Source: Cryptomeria japonica (lineage: Eukaryota > Streptophyta > Pinopsida > Cupressales > Cupressaceae). Taken from it: 58,000 nt of DNA. Positions 23,054 to 34,001 of this stretch are shown in pieces (the stretch's first letter is position 1; every line of letters begins with the position of its first letter). The notes under the pieces were generated by a model. That model was not told where the DNA came from, searched no databases, and saw nothing but the letters and a program-made list of their open reading frames with translations. Both the position numbers and the translations under genes were made by a program. The DNA lies in the NCBI RefSeq assembly GCF_030272615.1, contig NC_081413.1, positions 182,106,951 to 182,164,950 on the forward strand. Direction: 5' to 3'.

Positions 23054-24680
23054 TCAATCAAGATTCTTTGAGGTACTTCGATATCTTTCATTTATTATGA
23101 TTTGTCTTACATCTCTGAGAAGACTGCTCTCACCTGTCCATGTGGTAATTGTCACATTCTTCACTACCACATTTGCAGCCCAATCAGCAAAACAATTGGC
23201 CTCCTGATATATATGGGATATGTGGCATGTTTTGAAGGTTCTGTTGATGTCAATGGCAAAAAAAATTATATTGTGAATCGACTAAGAGGGCTTAGAAGTC
23301 CCATTGAGACACTTAATAATATTATTGGAATCCCCTTCGATCCAGAGATGGGTACAATTCCATTTTTTGGCTAGAATAATGCCTTGAAGGGCTGCCATAG
23401 CTTCCACCTTATGATTGGTTTGAATGCCAATAGAGACAGGAATCATAACTTTGCAAATGCCTCTGTCATCTTTGAGAATAGCTCCATAGCCTGAAGGACC
23501 TGGATTTCCTGTGGCTGCTCCATCAAAATTGATTTTAAGCCAACCATAGGGAGGGGTTTGCCATTTAACTTCAAGCCTTTTATTGTAGCTGATATTATGA
23601 CCATCAGTGATATTCATATTCCAGGCTCTTAAGATATTTAACTCTAAAGAGTTGTTTGAGTAACAAGAAACCTCCATAGTTCCCATATTTTCCTGAATAG
23701 CCCTTTGAATTTTCTGAAAAACAATATCGTGATTTAAGGATACATCCCTAAAAATTTGGTTGTTTCTTTCCTTCCAAAGACCCCACAAAATGTGAGGTAG
23801 AGAGATCTGCCACATACACCTCAAAAAAGAGTTGGTCCAATGAATTTGCCAGGAAGAGAACAAATCTCTGATGTTACTAGGAAACACCCAAGCAAGACTA
23901 AAGCTTTTGAGGAAGCTTTCCCAAACAGAGGTTGAGAAAGAATAGTGGAGGGCAAGATGGTCCACTGACTCTTCCTCTTGAAAGCACAACACACATCTAT
24001 TTGGAAGGGCAAAACCTCTGCATTTAAGGTTGTCAATAGTAAGGATCTTATTCTAGAGAATAGTTCAAAAGAACATATTGATTTTAGGAGTGAGCCCTTT
24101 TAACCAAGCTTTAGACCAGAAAGGATTCATAGGAGGGGAGGGGGAGAGGATACAATACATCGAAGATATAGTAAGGGTACCTTTGGGGTTATATCTCCAG
24201 ATCAGGGAATCCTCTTCCTTATTCAGCCAAATTGCAGACAATTGGGTTTTGAGCTTGGAGAGACTAGGATGAATACTATCTATGTTCTACCAGTTGTTCC
24301 CATCCCAGTAATTTGCCACTAAGGTACCGAAAGAGCCAATACAGGAGGGAGAATGGGAAGCCCACTCATAGAAATCCATTAGGGGTTTGTCAAAAAGCCA
24401 GGGATCCTCCTAGAATCTAACTTTTATACCATTTCCAAGTTTCCATGTCACACCTTCAGCAATCACATCTTTACATTTAGAAACATGGTTCCAGATATGA
24501 GATCCATTTATACTGAGATCCGAATTAAGAAAAGAAGATAGAGAAGAGGACAAAAGAGAATACTTAGCTCTACAAATTTTGCACCATTCAGAATCAGAGT
24601 TAAACCATCTCCAAACTTGTTTTGACAAGAGAGCTTTATTTAAAGTGTGAATCCTCCTAAGCCGTAGACCACCTTTGCTT
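23054..24680 (-). pseudogene. LINE ORF2 C-terminus: zinc-binding region and RNase H
   Basis: The insertion opens with SKGGLRLRRIHTLNKALL, SKQVWRWFN and ICRAKYSLL, the region after the reverse transcriptase in plant L1 LINEs. A zf-RVT-like block follows (RCVLCFQEEESVDHLALHY, about 23990), then RNase H: WLKINFDGAATGNPGPSGYG, KVEAMAALQGIILAKKW, IEGDSNNIIKCLNG and EANCFADWAANVVV. The four acidic positions of RNase H can be seen. It is a single frame to a TGA at 23054, with stops explained by CAG or TGG decay (24410, around 24285, 24050-24070, and 23284). The reverse transcriptase core itself is missing through 5' truncation. Confidence 0.85.
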
Positions 24681-24694
24681 TTGTTCTTATTGTT
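24681..24694 (-). repeat. Target-site duplication of LINE insertion (5' side)
   Basis: Identical to 20974-20987. On the minus strand it encodes the Asn/Lys run of gag just before the break. Confidence 0.9.
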
Positions 24695-25870
24695 ATTAGG
24701 AGGATGAACTCCTTCTTTTTCTAGCTTCAACTCACCCTTCTTTATCATAGCTTCTTCCATTATGATTCCATTATCAATCATTTTTTCAAAATTTTGATGA
24801 CAATGCATTTTCATATTATAACTCATTTGATTGTTTAGGTTGTCGATGAATATATCTATTTTCTCGTATTCTTGCACTATACGAGGATATCATGAAGCTA
24901 ACCATCTCCATCTCTGTAGAAACATCATGAAAGTTTCTCCACTCTTTTGTTTAGTATTACATATGTCGAGCATTGTGACCTCATGTTGAATATTGTAAGA
25001 GTATTGTGAAACAAACTTATCCACTAATCCTGTGAATGATCTAATTCCAGGTGGAAGTTTGGAGAACCATTCCATAGCTAGTCCACTTAAGCTCTTTGGA
25101 AATAATCTCATCAGGTATGTATCCTCATGTGAAAACTCCATACTCATCATGCAAAATTCATGTATATGATCTTGAGGGTCAGTGCTTCCTTTATATTTAT
25201 CATATCTCAGAGTTTCACAACCTATAGGAAATGGTATCATGTTTAGATTTATGTTGAATGGGTAAGGAAAAATTTCCTGAAGTGAATATCTTCTAACAAT
25301 TCCTCTCTGCATATCTTGAATTTGTGTTGCAGTGTTTGTATTTGTTGTGTAAGAGTTTTGAGAGGATTATCTACATGATTTATTCTTGTATAACCATGAG
25401 TTCGTGCTCTAGTATGATCTTTTTCTCTTCTCATATCATCTTGACTCTTTCTTGTGTCCTCATTAAATTTGACATTGTTGAGAATTTCTACATCATCCTT
25501 TTGGGAATGGAAGTTTTCTCATTAGTTTTTGTGTTATCAAGAATTGATGTATCATCATTTTTGTGATCAGAAATCTCCTCATGTCATTCATTATCATGGA
25601 AAAGGTTACTTCTCCTTCATCCTAAATTTATCACATCAAAATCTTGGGGGAGTGTAGCACTAGATTTTGCTAACATTAGGAAGTATTTTTCTTTTTCTCC
25701 CTCCAATATTTTCTCCATAAATTTATCAAATTTAGGATCTTGTTTGATTTCTCTGAGATGTCATTATGTTATTTTCTCTTCTTCTTGTATTTCATTTTGG
25801 TATTCCATGTTCCTATAATCTTCAATCATTTCAAATGCTTCTATTTCTAATTCTTCGATATTTCATCTCT
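24695..25870 (-). pseudogene. Gypsy gag N-terminal part
   Basis: The frame from 25312 reads YSLQEIFPYPFNINLN, YDKYKGSTDPQDHIHEFCMM, DTYLMRLFPKSLSGLAMEWF and LDICNTKQKSGETFMMFLQRW, a clear retrotransposon gag (capsid) domain. It continues past a TGA at 24890 into IDIFIDNLNNQMSY and an Asn/Lys run, where the LINE interrupts it. Upstream, another frame (25434-25249) and then pieces such as FDKFMEKILEGEKEKYFLML near 25700 show that gag began further right, with at least one shift around 25300. Gag forms the virus-like particle in the cytoplasm. Confidence 0.8.
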
Positions 25871-26153
25871 GAGCCCAGGTTAAAATGGGCATACACATGT
25901 TCTGAATGTTTTGTGAGGTTGAAATCTTCTATAATGTATCATAATAAGTTCTCAATTGTTGAGTTCAATATTATAGATGGATAAGACAAAAAATTATCTT
26001 TTCAAGTATTTGCTTGTTTGCAAGTTTTTTTATCTTAGTTTTCGAGTGCAAATTTTATGATTTTTGATATGACCAGGTTCAATAGGAATGATATATCCTA
26101 TGGTAGAAAATGAGGTTAATCTGATCAAGCATTGTAATTTCGTGATAAAGAAT
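25871..26153 (-). other. Leader side of the Gypsy element or older flank
   Basis: AT-rich sequence without a supported ORF, up to the target duplication of the Copia insertion. Confidence 0.4.
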
Positions 26154-26158
26154 GATAG
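26154..26158 (+). repeat. TSD of Copia element 1 (left)
   Basis: GATAG, matched by 33405-33409. Confidence 0.85.
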
Positions 26159-27571
26159 TGTTGGATATTGTTGGCATATGATGAACAGACATGATGATAT
26201 GATGATAATGTATGTTGTCATTGATGTCAATAAGTGAAAGTGAACCTGTATGTAGATTGGAAGAAGACAGTGAACCAGTATGAAGATATGTAGTGAACCG
26301 ATGTCGGGGCTTCACTAAGTGTGACTACCAATTGGTAGTCTCATCCCTAGGGTTTCCGGTTTGAATCCAGCTTGTGCAATGTAACCGAAGACATCCTATG
26401 ATGAGATAGCTAAGAGATGTGAATGAGATCAAGGTGACACATCAGTTTTGTGCATGTGAAGGATTTCTTTGAGGATCTTGCAAGTGAAGATCGATTGCAT
26501 TAAATGTCTACCTCAGGAATGAACACTCTTCTTGGCAGTATGAGAAGAGAGTGTGATGGGTTATTGAATCCCATATGCAGTGAAGAATGAACGATGCGGA
26601 TTGTCTTGTGATTTGTTTGAGATTGTATTTCTCTATGCAAAGTGTTTGGATGGTTAGGATTGGACCACCTATATTGTAAACCTAAATGCTTAGGGTTTAG
26701 GGTTTATGCAACAGATCTAATTGTTGTCTATAAGATCGATGATGTTTGTTATTATTTGTTGTTGGCAAATATTGTGTGTGTATCCGAGTGATGAGATACT
26801 TGATAGACCAGTAAGAGGGAAACTTTAGAGTCTAATTGTAGAAGAGAGGAACTGAAAAGGATCTGCCTTGGCATGTAGTGTATTTATCAGATCAGAGTTT
26901 TACCTATTATCTTCTAACCATTTCAACAGTTGGAAAATCCCTTTACTGGGTAGCTTTAATAGGCTTATTGTAAATCCTTTAACCGGGTGACTCAAGATCA
27001 TTGAGTTCTTCAAATCCTCTAGTGAGGTAACCTTTAACAGGGTATATAGCCATCCCTTAACCAGGTGATCTTTAACAAGATCAGTTCCTAACAGAATCTT
27101 ATTATAAAGTATTTAACCAGACTAGGCTCCTAACAGAGTGAGCTTGAAAAGAGTTCAAAACAAGCTTATGGGTATTCATCCCCACTATGGTTTTTCCCAT
27201 TTGGGTTTCCACGTGAAAAATCTATGTGTCATGAGTTGTGCATTTTTTATATGATGATTAAGTATTATGTGTTTTAGTGATTATGCATGCAGAGCTAATA
27301 GGTTATGGTATTACTGGCATACCACATGCATATGTTTATGGGTGAAGTTGTTATGAAGTATTGAATGTATTTGAAGTGATTAGACTTATTAGTTTATGTT
27401 GTCTGAAGTCTTACTGTGTTTAATTGGTATTGCCATGGTTAAGTTTAGTGATGAAGACAACCAGTTGGTATTGTTTTAACTTGATAAGTTGTTGAGAAAT
27501 TTTTTGTCTATATTGATTCATCCCCCCTCTTAGTATCGATTAGGGTATTTACCATTCATCATTATTCATCA
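26159..27571 (+). repeat. Copia 1 5' LTR
   Basis: 1413 bp. It carries repeated CCTTTAACCGGGT-like modules (about 26940-27130) and the conserved GGTTTTTCCCATTTGGGTTT block at 27189. It differs from the 3' LTR by scattered transitions and by lacking a 10-bp duplication near the start and about 18 bp in the module region. Confidence 0.92.
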
Positions 27572-27573
27572 AT

Positions 27574-27589
27574 TGGTATCAGAGTAACT
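27574..27589 (+). other. Copia 1 primer-binding site
   Basis: TGGTATCAGAGTAACT, 2 bp after the LTR, matches the initiator methionine tRNA type PBS (TGGTATCAGAGC) used by most plant Copia elements. Confidence 0.9.
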
Positions 27590-27642
27590 CCAGGTCCTCA
27601 GTGATATAAGCTTAACTGCTTGAGGTAAATGATCCTACTGAA

Positions 27643-30600
27643 ATGATGAAGAGGGAAGGTCCTAAGTTCAATAGAGATAACTTCAAGATATGTAAGGATA
27701 GAATGAAGATTTACATCAAGAGTATGGGTGCTCAATACTGGAGCTATGTTGAGAATGCCTATGTGATTCCCACTAGCACTCTAACCGATGATCAAAAGAG
27801 AGAGATTCAAGAAAATGGGCAAGTCATGGAAGCCCTTATCAGCAGCCTGCCAAATATTGATTTTATTGATGTACAAGACAAGCACACTCCTAAAGATGTA
27901 TGGGACGCACTAGAAACCATTTATGGTGGTGATGAGCATGTAAAGAAAGCTAAAGAAGAGAGCCTTCGAGGAAAATTTGAAGACATGAGGATGGTTGAAG
28001 GAGAGACCATTCAACAATATAGCATTAAGATTAAGACTGTGGTTGGAGATATCAAAAGCATTGGTGGAATGATTGAGGATGCCACCGTTGTTAGTAAAGT
28101 CTTGAGATCATTGTTACTGATCTATGCAATCAAAGTTGCTGCTATCTAGGAACTAAGATCTAATGATAAAACCAAGGTATCCTTAGACTCTATCATTGCA
28201 AAGTTGACTGCATATGAGTTGAATAGTTATGATGGCAGTGTTCAGAAGACTGAGTTAGCCTTTAGAGCATTTGCTGCACCATCCAGAAAAGGAAAAGAAA
28301 CTAGTACCAGTTATGAATCCAGACAATGCAGAGATATGGATGATGAAGAGATTTTGATGGAGTTTGAAGCTCTTCTTGCTAAAAGACTTCTGAAAGAAAT
28401 TGGTAAATATAGAGGTAATCTTCCTTTAAAATGTTTCTCTCACAATAAGATAGGTCATATAGCTATTAACTTCCCTAATAATGACAATAAAGATAATCCA
28501 GAGAGGTTTAGAAAGTATAAAGGAGGAAATAGAAGAAATTGTATTATTGTTGTGGATGAAGAGAATGAAGATATAGTGTTTGTAGCTATAAAGGAAGAAG
28601 TGTCTGACAAGAAAGCCCTTGTCTCTCACATTGACAACTCCAATGAGTGGATTATAGATAGTGGGCGTTCTCACCACATGATTGGTGACCAGAGAAAGCT
28701 TTTGTCTCTAGAAGAATATGATGGAGGTGTTGTCAGATTTGGCAATGATGCACCATGCTTGGTAAAAGGCAAAGGATCCATCTCACTAAATGGAAAAAGC
28801 AGTGTAGATTATGTCTACTAGGTGGAAGGTCTGAAGCATAACCTTTTAAGTGTTGCTCAACTAAATGATAAAGGACTCACTCTGAAGTTCAAAGGTGCAA
28901 TATGTAGTATAATTGGAAAGAGTGGTGAACTTATTGCCACCGATAAGTAGACCAGAGGTAACCTATTTCAATTGAATGCCAAGATTAGTCAGTGTCTGAT
29001 GGCTAAGTTTGATGATAGTTGGATATAGAATAGGACACTATGTCATATGAACTTTGACAATACTGTTAAGCTGGTAAGATCAAGGTGGTAAGAGGATTGC
29101 CTTTGCTGAACAAGCCTGAGAGTTTTTTGTGTAGAGAATGTCAACTTGGGAAGATGTCTTCCTCAACTTTTAAAGGTAAGTCTTTTTTGGTAGAGAATTC
29201 ACCTGATCTTGTGCATACTAATTTGTGTGGTCTTATGAAAACTAGAGTATTCAGGGAGATAGGTATTTTATGATTCTTACTGATGACTGCTCAAGAATGA
29301 TGTGGGTCACATTCTTGAAAGACAAGTCTGAAGCATTTGAAAAATTCAGAGTCTTCAGAGCATTAGTAGAAAACGAAAGTGGCCAAAGGATAAAGTGCCT
29401 AAGAATTGATCAAGGAGGAGAATTTACTTTTGATGAATTCAACAAGTACTATGATGAGAATGACATCAAGAGGCAACTATCTACCCCTAGGACACCACAA
29501 TAGAATGGTATAGCAGAAAGGAATAACAGGACTATAGTTGAAGCGGCAAGAACAATGTTGATCCAAGCAAAGGTTTCTCACACTTTTTGGAGAGAAGTGG
29601 TGAGCACTGCAGTCTATACAATGAACCGGGTACTTATCAAGAAAGGCAAAGATAAAAACCCCTTATGAGTATTGGACTAGGAAGACTCCCATTGTGAGTT
29701 ACTTTAAGGTATTTAGGAGTAAGTGTTATATCAAGAGAGCTGAACATTTGAGAAAATTTGATGCTATATATGATGAAGGAATATTTCTAGGATATTCCAC
29801 TAAGAGAAAAGCCCTCAAGTTATATAATAACAAAACTCAGAAGATTGTTAAGAGCATCAATGTCAAGGTTGATGAATCCCCTGAGAAATCTGAGGGAACT
29901 AGCAACGATCAAGTGGAAGGTGAACCAGGAATAGCTTTCTGGGAATCGGTTACAAAAGAAACAAGCAAAGATCTCAGTGTTCTTGTACTAGTAGAAGCTA
30001 CGGTAGGAGAAGAAGAAGATGGAGAGGAAGGAGAAGAGGAAAAGTAGGAAGAACTAGCTTTAGTCATTTCTAGATATGTGAAATTACATCATGATCCGAA
30101 GCAGATCATAGGAGATAAATATGCAGGGATACTCACGAGAAGAAAGGTGAAGGAGAACTCTTGCATGATCTCTGAATTGGAGCCTAAGACTATTAAAGAG
30201 GTGCTTACAGATGAAGATTGGACTAAGGCAATGGAAGCAGAGCTAGATTAGATTGAAAAGAATGCAACATGGTCTTTGGTACCCAGACCTGAACACAAGA
30301 ATGTCATTGGTACCAAATGGGCCTTCACAAACAAATTGAGTGAAGAAGGTACAATTATAAGGAACAAGGCTAGGCTTGTATGCAAGGGATATGCTCAGGA
30401 AGAGGGAGAAGACTATGGAGAAACCTTTTCTCTTGTGGCTAGACTAGAAGGTGTTTGAATGTTACTTGCATTTGCATCATTTAAGGGATTCAAGGTATAT
30501 CAGATGAATGTGAAGTCTACCTTCTTAAATAGAATCCTTGAAGAGGAAGTATATATAGAGCAACCAGATGGGTTTTCCCTATCAAAAGATAGTGACATGG

Positions 30601-31706
30601 TCTTTAGATTACACAAGGCCCTGTATAGATTAAAACAAGCACCAAGGGCATGGTATGAATGATTACACTCTCATCTTGTGAAGATTGGATTTGAGAGAAT
30701 AAGTGAAGATAGAAACATCTACTTGAAATCAGAAGGTGATCAAATTCTGATTTATGAAGCGTTTGTAGATGACACAATCTTTGGAGGAGATGATGAAATG
30801 AGCCATGCATTTGCAGATGTAATAAAGAAAGAGTTTGAGATGTCTTTGACTGGGGAGATAAAATTCTTCATTAGTCTACAAATTCAGCAAATGAAAGAGG
30901 GTATCTTTATTACCCAATCCAAGTATGTCAAAGAGGTATTGAAGACTTTTGGCATGGAGGTGAGCAAACCGGTTGGTACACCAATGGTGACCAGTTGTAA
31001 ACTAACTAAGGAAGATAATTCAGTCTTGGTGAATGAGAAAGAGTACCGGTCAATGATTGGTAAGTTGCACTATGTGGTGCACAATAGACTAGATATTGCT
31101 CATGCAGTGGGCATAGTAGCTCGTTTTGAGAAATATCCTAGAGAATCCCACTTGGTAGTAGTCAAGAGGATTCTTAGATATCTGAAAGGAACAGTTGACT
31201 ATGGATTGTGGTATCCATATAATGGTGACTTCAATCTCAAAGTGTATACCAATGCCGATTGGGCAGGTAATGTGGATGACCTGAAGAGCACAACCGATGG
31301 AGTTTTCTTTCTCAGTGGAAGATTAGTATCATGGATGAGTAAGAAGTAGAGCTATATTTCCCAGTCTACAACTGAAGCAAGATATGTGGTAGCATTTATG
31401 AACTACACTCAAGCAATCTGGATGAAACATGTATTGGAAGGTTTCAAAGTACTTGTATCTAAACCGGTGAATATATTTTGTGACAACACAAGTGCAATAA
31501 ATATTTCCAAGAATCTAGTATTGCATGCTAGAACTAAGCACATTGAGCACTTCTTGAGAGAGAAAGTTCAGAATAAGGAGGTTGTACTACAACATGTTTC
31601 CAATAAGGAGTAGCTAGTAGATATATTCACTAAGCCCTTACCGAAGACTATATTTACCTATTTAAGAGGTGAATTAGGGGTTCTTCCCCTTCATGAAGTC
31701 AACTGA
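27643..31706 (+). pseudogene. Copia 1 gag-pol polyprotein (gag, protease, integrase, RT, RNase H)
   Basis: It starts at MMKREGPKFNRDNFKICKDR. Gag (UBN2-type: DVWDALETIYGGDEHVKKAK) is followed by a degenerate zinc knuckle (CFSHNKIGHIAINF), protease WIIDSGRSHHMIGDQ, integrase (HTNLCG, IDQGGEF, NGIAERNN give the D, D, E residues), RT ([36 protein letters not shown], catalytic FVDD at 30762-30773) and RNase H (NADWAGNVDDLKSTT, FCDNTSAINISKN, RTKHIEH). It ends at a TGA at 31704. Stops lie at 28147, 28819, 28948, 29026, 29501, 30045, 30249, 31347 and 31611 (TAG) and at 30456 and 30660 (TGA). Frame changes occur near 29060-29085, at about 29270, and near 29650. Most stops replace Gln, Arg or Trp. 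It is non-functional. Confidence 0.93.
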
Positions 31707-31950
31707 AGTTGTGTGCTCTGCATCAGTCAGGAATTATAGTTTCAAATCTTTCAGGATTGATGTGTTGAAGGATGCAACTCCATAGGGGGAGAAGCATAAT
31801 AGAGAATGGAAGCTTGTGCCTCCACTTTGGTATTGTTGTCAAAGGGGGAGAAGATATCTGATGTATGGGGAGAAGATATTTGTTAATGTAGAGACACTAG
31901 TCTATGATGTCTACAGTTGCAATGCTACACTGAGTATTGCCATCAATGTC
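31707..31950 (+). other. Copia 1 3' untranslated region with repeated purine tracts
   Basis: Holds three further GGGGAGAAG-type purine runs near 31782, 31838 and 31866 before the proper polypurine tract. No ORF. Confidence 0.6.
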
Positions 31951-31961
31951 AAAGGGGGAGA
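31951..31961 (+). other. Copia 1 polypurine tract
   Basis: AAAGGGGGAGA ends one base before the 3' LTR. It is the expected plus-strand primer. Confidence 0.88.
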
Positions 31962-31962
31962 T

Positions 31963-33404
31963 TGTTGGATATTCTTGGATATTGTTGGCATATGATGAAC
32001 CGACATGATGATATGATGATAATGTATGTTGTCATCGATGTCAATAAGTGAAAGTGAACCGGTATGCAGATTGGAAGAAGAATGTGAATATGTATGAAGA
32101 TATGTAGTGAACCGGTGTCGGGGTTTCACTAAGTGTGACTATCAGTTGGTAGTCTCATCCCTAGGGTTTCCGGTTTGGCAATCCAGCTTTTGCGATGCAA
32201 CTGAAGACATCCTGTGATGAGTTAGCTAAGAGATATGAATGAGATCAAGGTGCCACATCAGTTTTGTGCACGTGAAGGATTTCCTTGAGGATCTTGCATG
32301 TGAAGATCGATTGCATTAAATGTCTACCTCGGGAATGGACATTCTTCTTGATAGTATGAGAAGAGAGCGTGATGGGTTACTGATTCTGATATGTGGTGAA
32401 GAATGAATGATGTAGATTGTCTTGTGATCTATTTTTGATTGTATTTCTCTATGCAAAGTGTTTTAGACGGTCAGGATTAAACTGCCTATATTGTAAACCT
32501 AAATGCTTAGGGTTTAGGGTTTATGCTACTGACCTAATTGTCGTCTATAAGGATGATGATGTTTTTTATTTTTTATTGTTAGCAAATTTTGTGTGTGTAT
32601 TCGAGTGATGAGATACTTGCCAGATCAGTAAGAGGAAAACTGCAGAGTGTGATTGTAGAAGAGAGGAAGTGAAAAGGATCTGCCTTGGCATGTAGTGTTG
32701 TTATTAGATTAGAGTTTTACCTATTGTCTTCTAACCATTTCAATATTTGGAAAATCCCTTTACCGGGTAGCTTTAACAGGCTTATTGTAAATCCTTTAAA
32801 CGAGTGACTCAAGATCATTGAGTTCTTCAAATCCTCTAGTGAGGTAACCTTTAATAGGGTTTCATCCTTTAACAGGGTATATAGCCATCCCTTAACTGGG
32901 TGATCTTTAACCAGATCGGTTCCTAACAGAACCTTATTGTAAAGTCTTTAACCGAACTAGGCTCCTAATAGAGCGAGCTTCAAAAGAGTTCAAAACAAGT
33001 TTGTGGGTATTCATCCCCCACCATGGTTTTTCCCATTTGGGTTTCCACGTGAAAAAATGGTGTCATGAGTTGTGCATTTTTCATGTGATGATTAAGTATT
33101 ACGTGATTTAGTGATTATGCATGTAGAGCTAATAGGTTATGGTATTACTGGTATAAAGCATGCATATGTTTATGGGTGAAGTTGTTATCAAGTATTGAAT
33201 ATATTTGAGGTGATCAGACTTATCAATTTATGTTGTCTGAAGTCTTACTATGTTTAACTGGTATTGTCATGGTTAAGTTCAGTGATGAAGACAACTGGTC
33301 GGTATTGTTTTAACTTGATAAGTTGTTGAGAAAGTTTTTGTTTGTACTGATTCACCCCCCTCTCAGTACCGATTAGGGTATTTACTATTCATCATTATTC
33401 ATCA
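31963..33404 (+). repeat. Copia 1 3' LTR
   Basis: 1442 bp copy of the 5' LTR. The start has a 10-bp duplication (CTTGGATATT) that the 5' LTR lacks. Confidence 0.92.
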
Positions 33405-33409
33405 GATAG
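33405..33409 (+). repeat. TSD of Copia element 1 (right)
   Basis: GATAG, identical to 26154-26158. Confidence 0.85.
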
Positions 33410-34001
33410 ATCCTGATGAGAAACTATATTTGAATGATCATTTTATCAAAGAAAAATGTGATGTTGCACTTTAAGATGTTAGATCTTGAACTTGTTGGAG
33501 GTGAATACTTGAGAACCTTAGTGTGTCTAGCTTTGAATTTTTTTTGACAGAAGATAACCTGACTGAGTGACCAAAAAAGATGACCTAGTCTCTATGTTTG
33601 ACTTTCTAAGAAATTGGTCGTTTTTGTTTTCTAATTTTGGTGGAGCAGTTTACTAGAAACACTAGCAAAATGACTAGAAATGTTGCTATACTGACCATAA
33701 ATGCTGATAAACTGACCATAAATGCTAAGGAATAGACCATAAATGTTGCTATACTAACCAAAAACTCAGAGGAACAAACCAAAAATGTTGCTATACTGAC
33801 CAAAATTGCTACTATACTGACCAGAAACACTGCTATACTGACCAGAAATGCTGAAGAACAAACCAGAAATGCTATTGTGCAATGCAATGACTCTAAAGTT
33901 CAAAACAATGATGTTTAGTGTTGGCATTATAATAGACAAGGACAGATTGTTGCCATTTCAATAAGGATATTGATAAGGTTGTTGATGATTATGGATATAA
34001 C
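33409..34001 (+). pseudogene. Copia-like gag remnant with heptad repeat and zinc knuckle
   Basis: One plus-strand frame reads DPDEKLYLNDHFIKEKCDVA, passes several stops, then a run of 7-residue units of the form T-R/K/I-N-x-A-I-L (33652-33882), then DSKVQNNDV, stop, CWHYNRQGQIVA, a decayed C-x2-C-x4-H-x4-C knuckle. The reading ends about where the next LTR starts. It looks like a gag C-terminus but has no pol next to it. Its left edge is the Copia 1 insertion point. Confidence 0.5.
33652..33882 (+). repeat. 21-bp tandem repeat, 11 units
   Basis: Units keep the reading frame (7 codons each): TRNTSKM, TRNVAIL, TINADKL and so on to TRNAIVQ. Units differ by a few bases, so the array is old. The hydrophobic minus-strand ORF across it (33887-33606) is only its complement. 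Confidence 0.8.

Larger units (their letters stand above)
20988..24680 (-). mobile_element. 5'-truncated LINE fused to a non-LINE ORF, 3693-bp insertion
   Basis: Perfect 14-bp direct repeats flank the segment and the gag frame of the host Gypsy element is rejoined when it is removed. So the whole 3693 bp arrived in one target-primed event, or is one composite unit. Read on the minus strand it starts within the end of LINE ORF2, passes RNase H, and then holds an unrelated ORF (22873-21149) and a 160-bp tail. There is no poly(A) tail at the 3' junction; it ends in CAATTAATCAG. Long TSD plus 5' truncation are LINE hallmarks. Confidence 0.85.
16741..26158 (-). mobile_element. Old Tat-like Gypsy element, minus strand, 3' part cut off by the left insertion
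   Basis: From high to low coordinates the order is gag (25870-24695), LINE insertion (20988-24680), gag zinc knuckle (20973-20330), protease (about 20320-19790), linker with G-patch-like segment, reverse transcriptase (18084-17218) and RNase H (to 16741). The integrase and 3' LTR must lie left of the window, beyond the element that starts before position 1. No LTR of its own is found; its 5' LTR may lie beyond the Copia insertion at 26159 or be lost. Many frameshifts and stops make it the most decayed element here, in line with its being the host of three other insertions. Confidence 0.8.
26159..33404 (+). mobile_element. Complete Copia LTR retrotransposon (Copia 1), 7246 bp
   Basis: LTRs at 26159-27571 and 31963-33404 both start TGTTGG and end ATTCATCA. 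A tRNA-iMet-type PBS follows the 5' LTR, a polypurine tract precedes the 3' LTR, and GATAG is duplicated at both ends. Domain order gag, protease, integrase, RT, RNase H is that of Copia. The coding region is broken, so the copy is dead. It sits in the leader side of the minus-strand Gypsy element. Confidence 0.93.

Noticed and set aside
33606-33887. Hydrophobic minus-strand ORF of 93 codons resembling a membrane protein
   Set aside because: It is the complement of the 21-bp tandem repeat; the plus frame continues into a zinc knuckle and is the likely coding strand.
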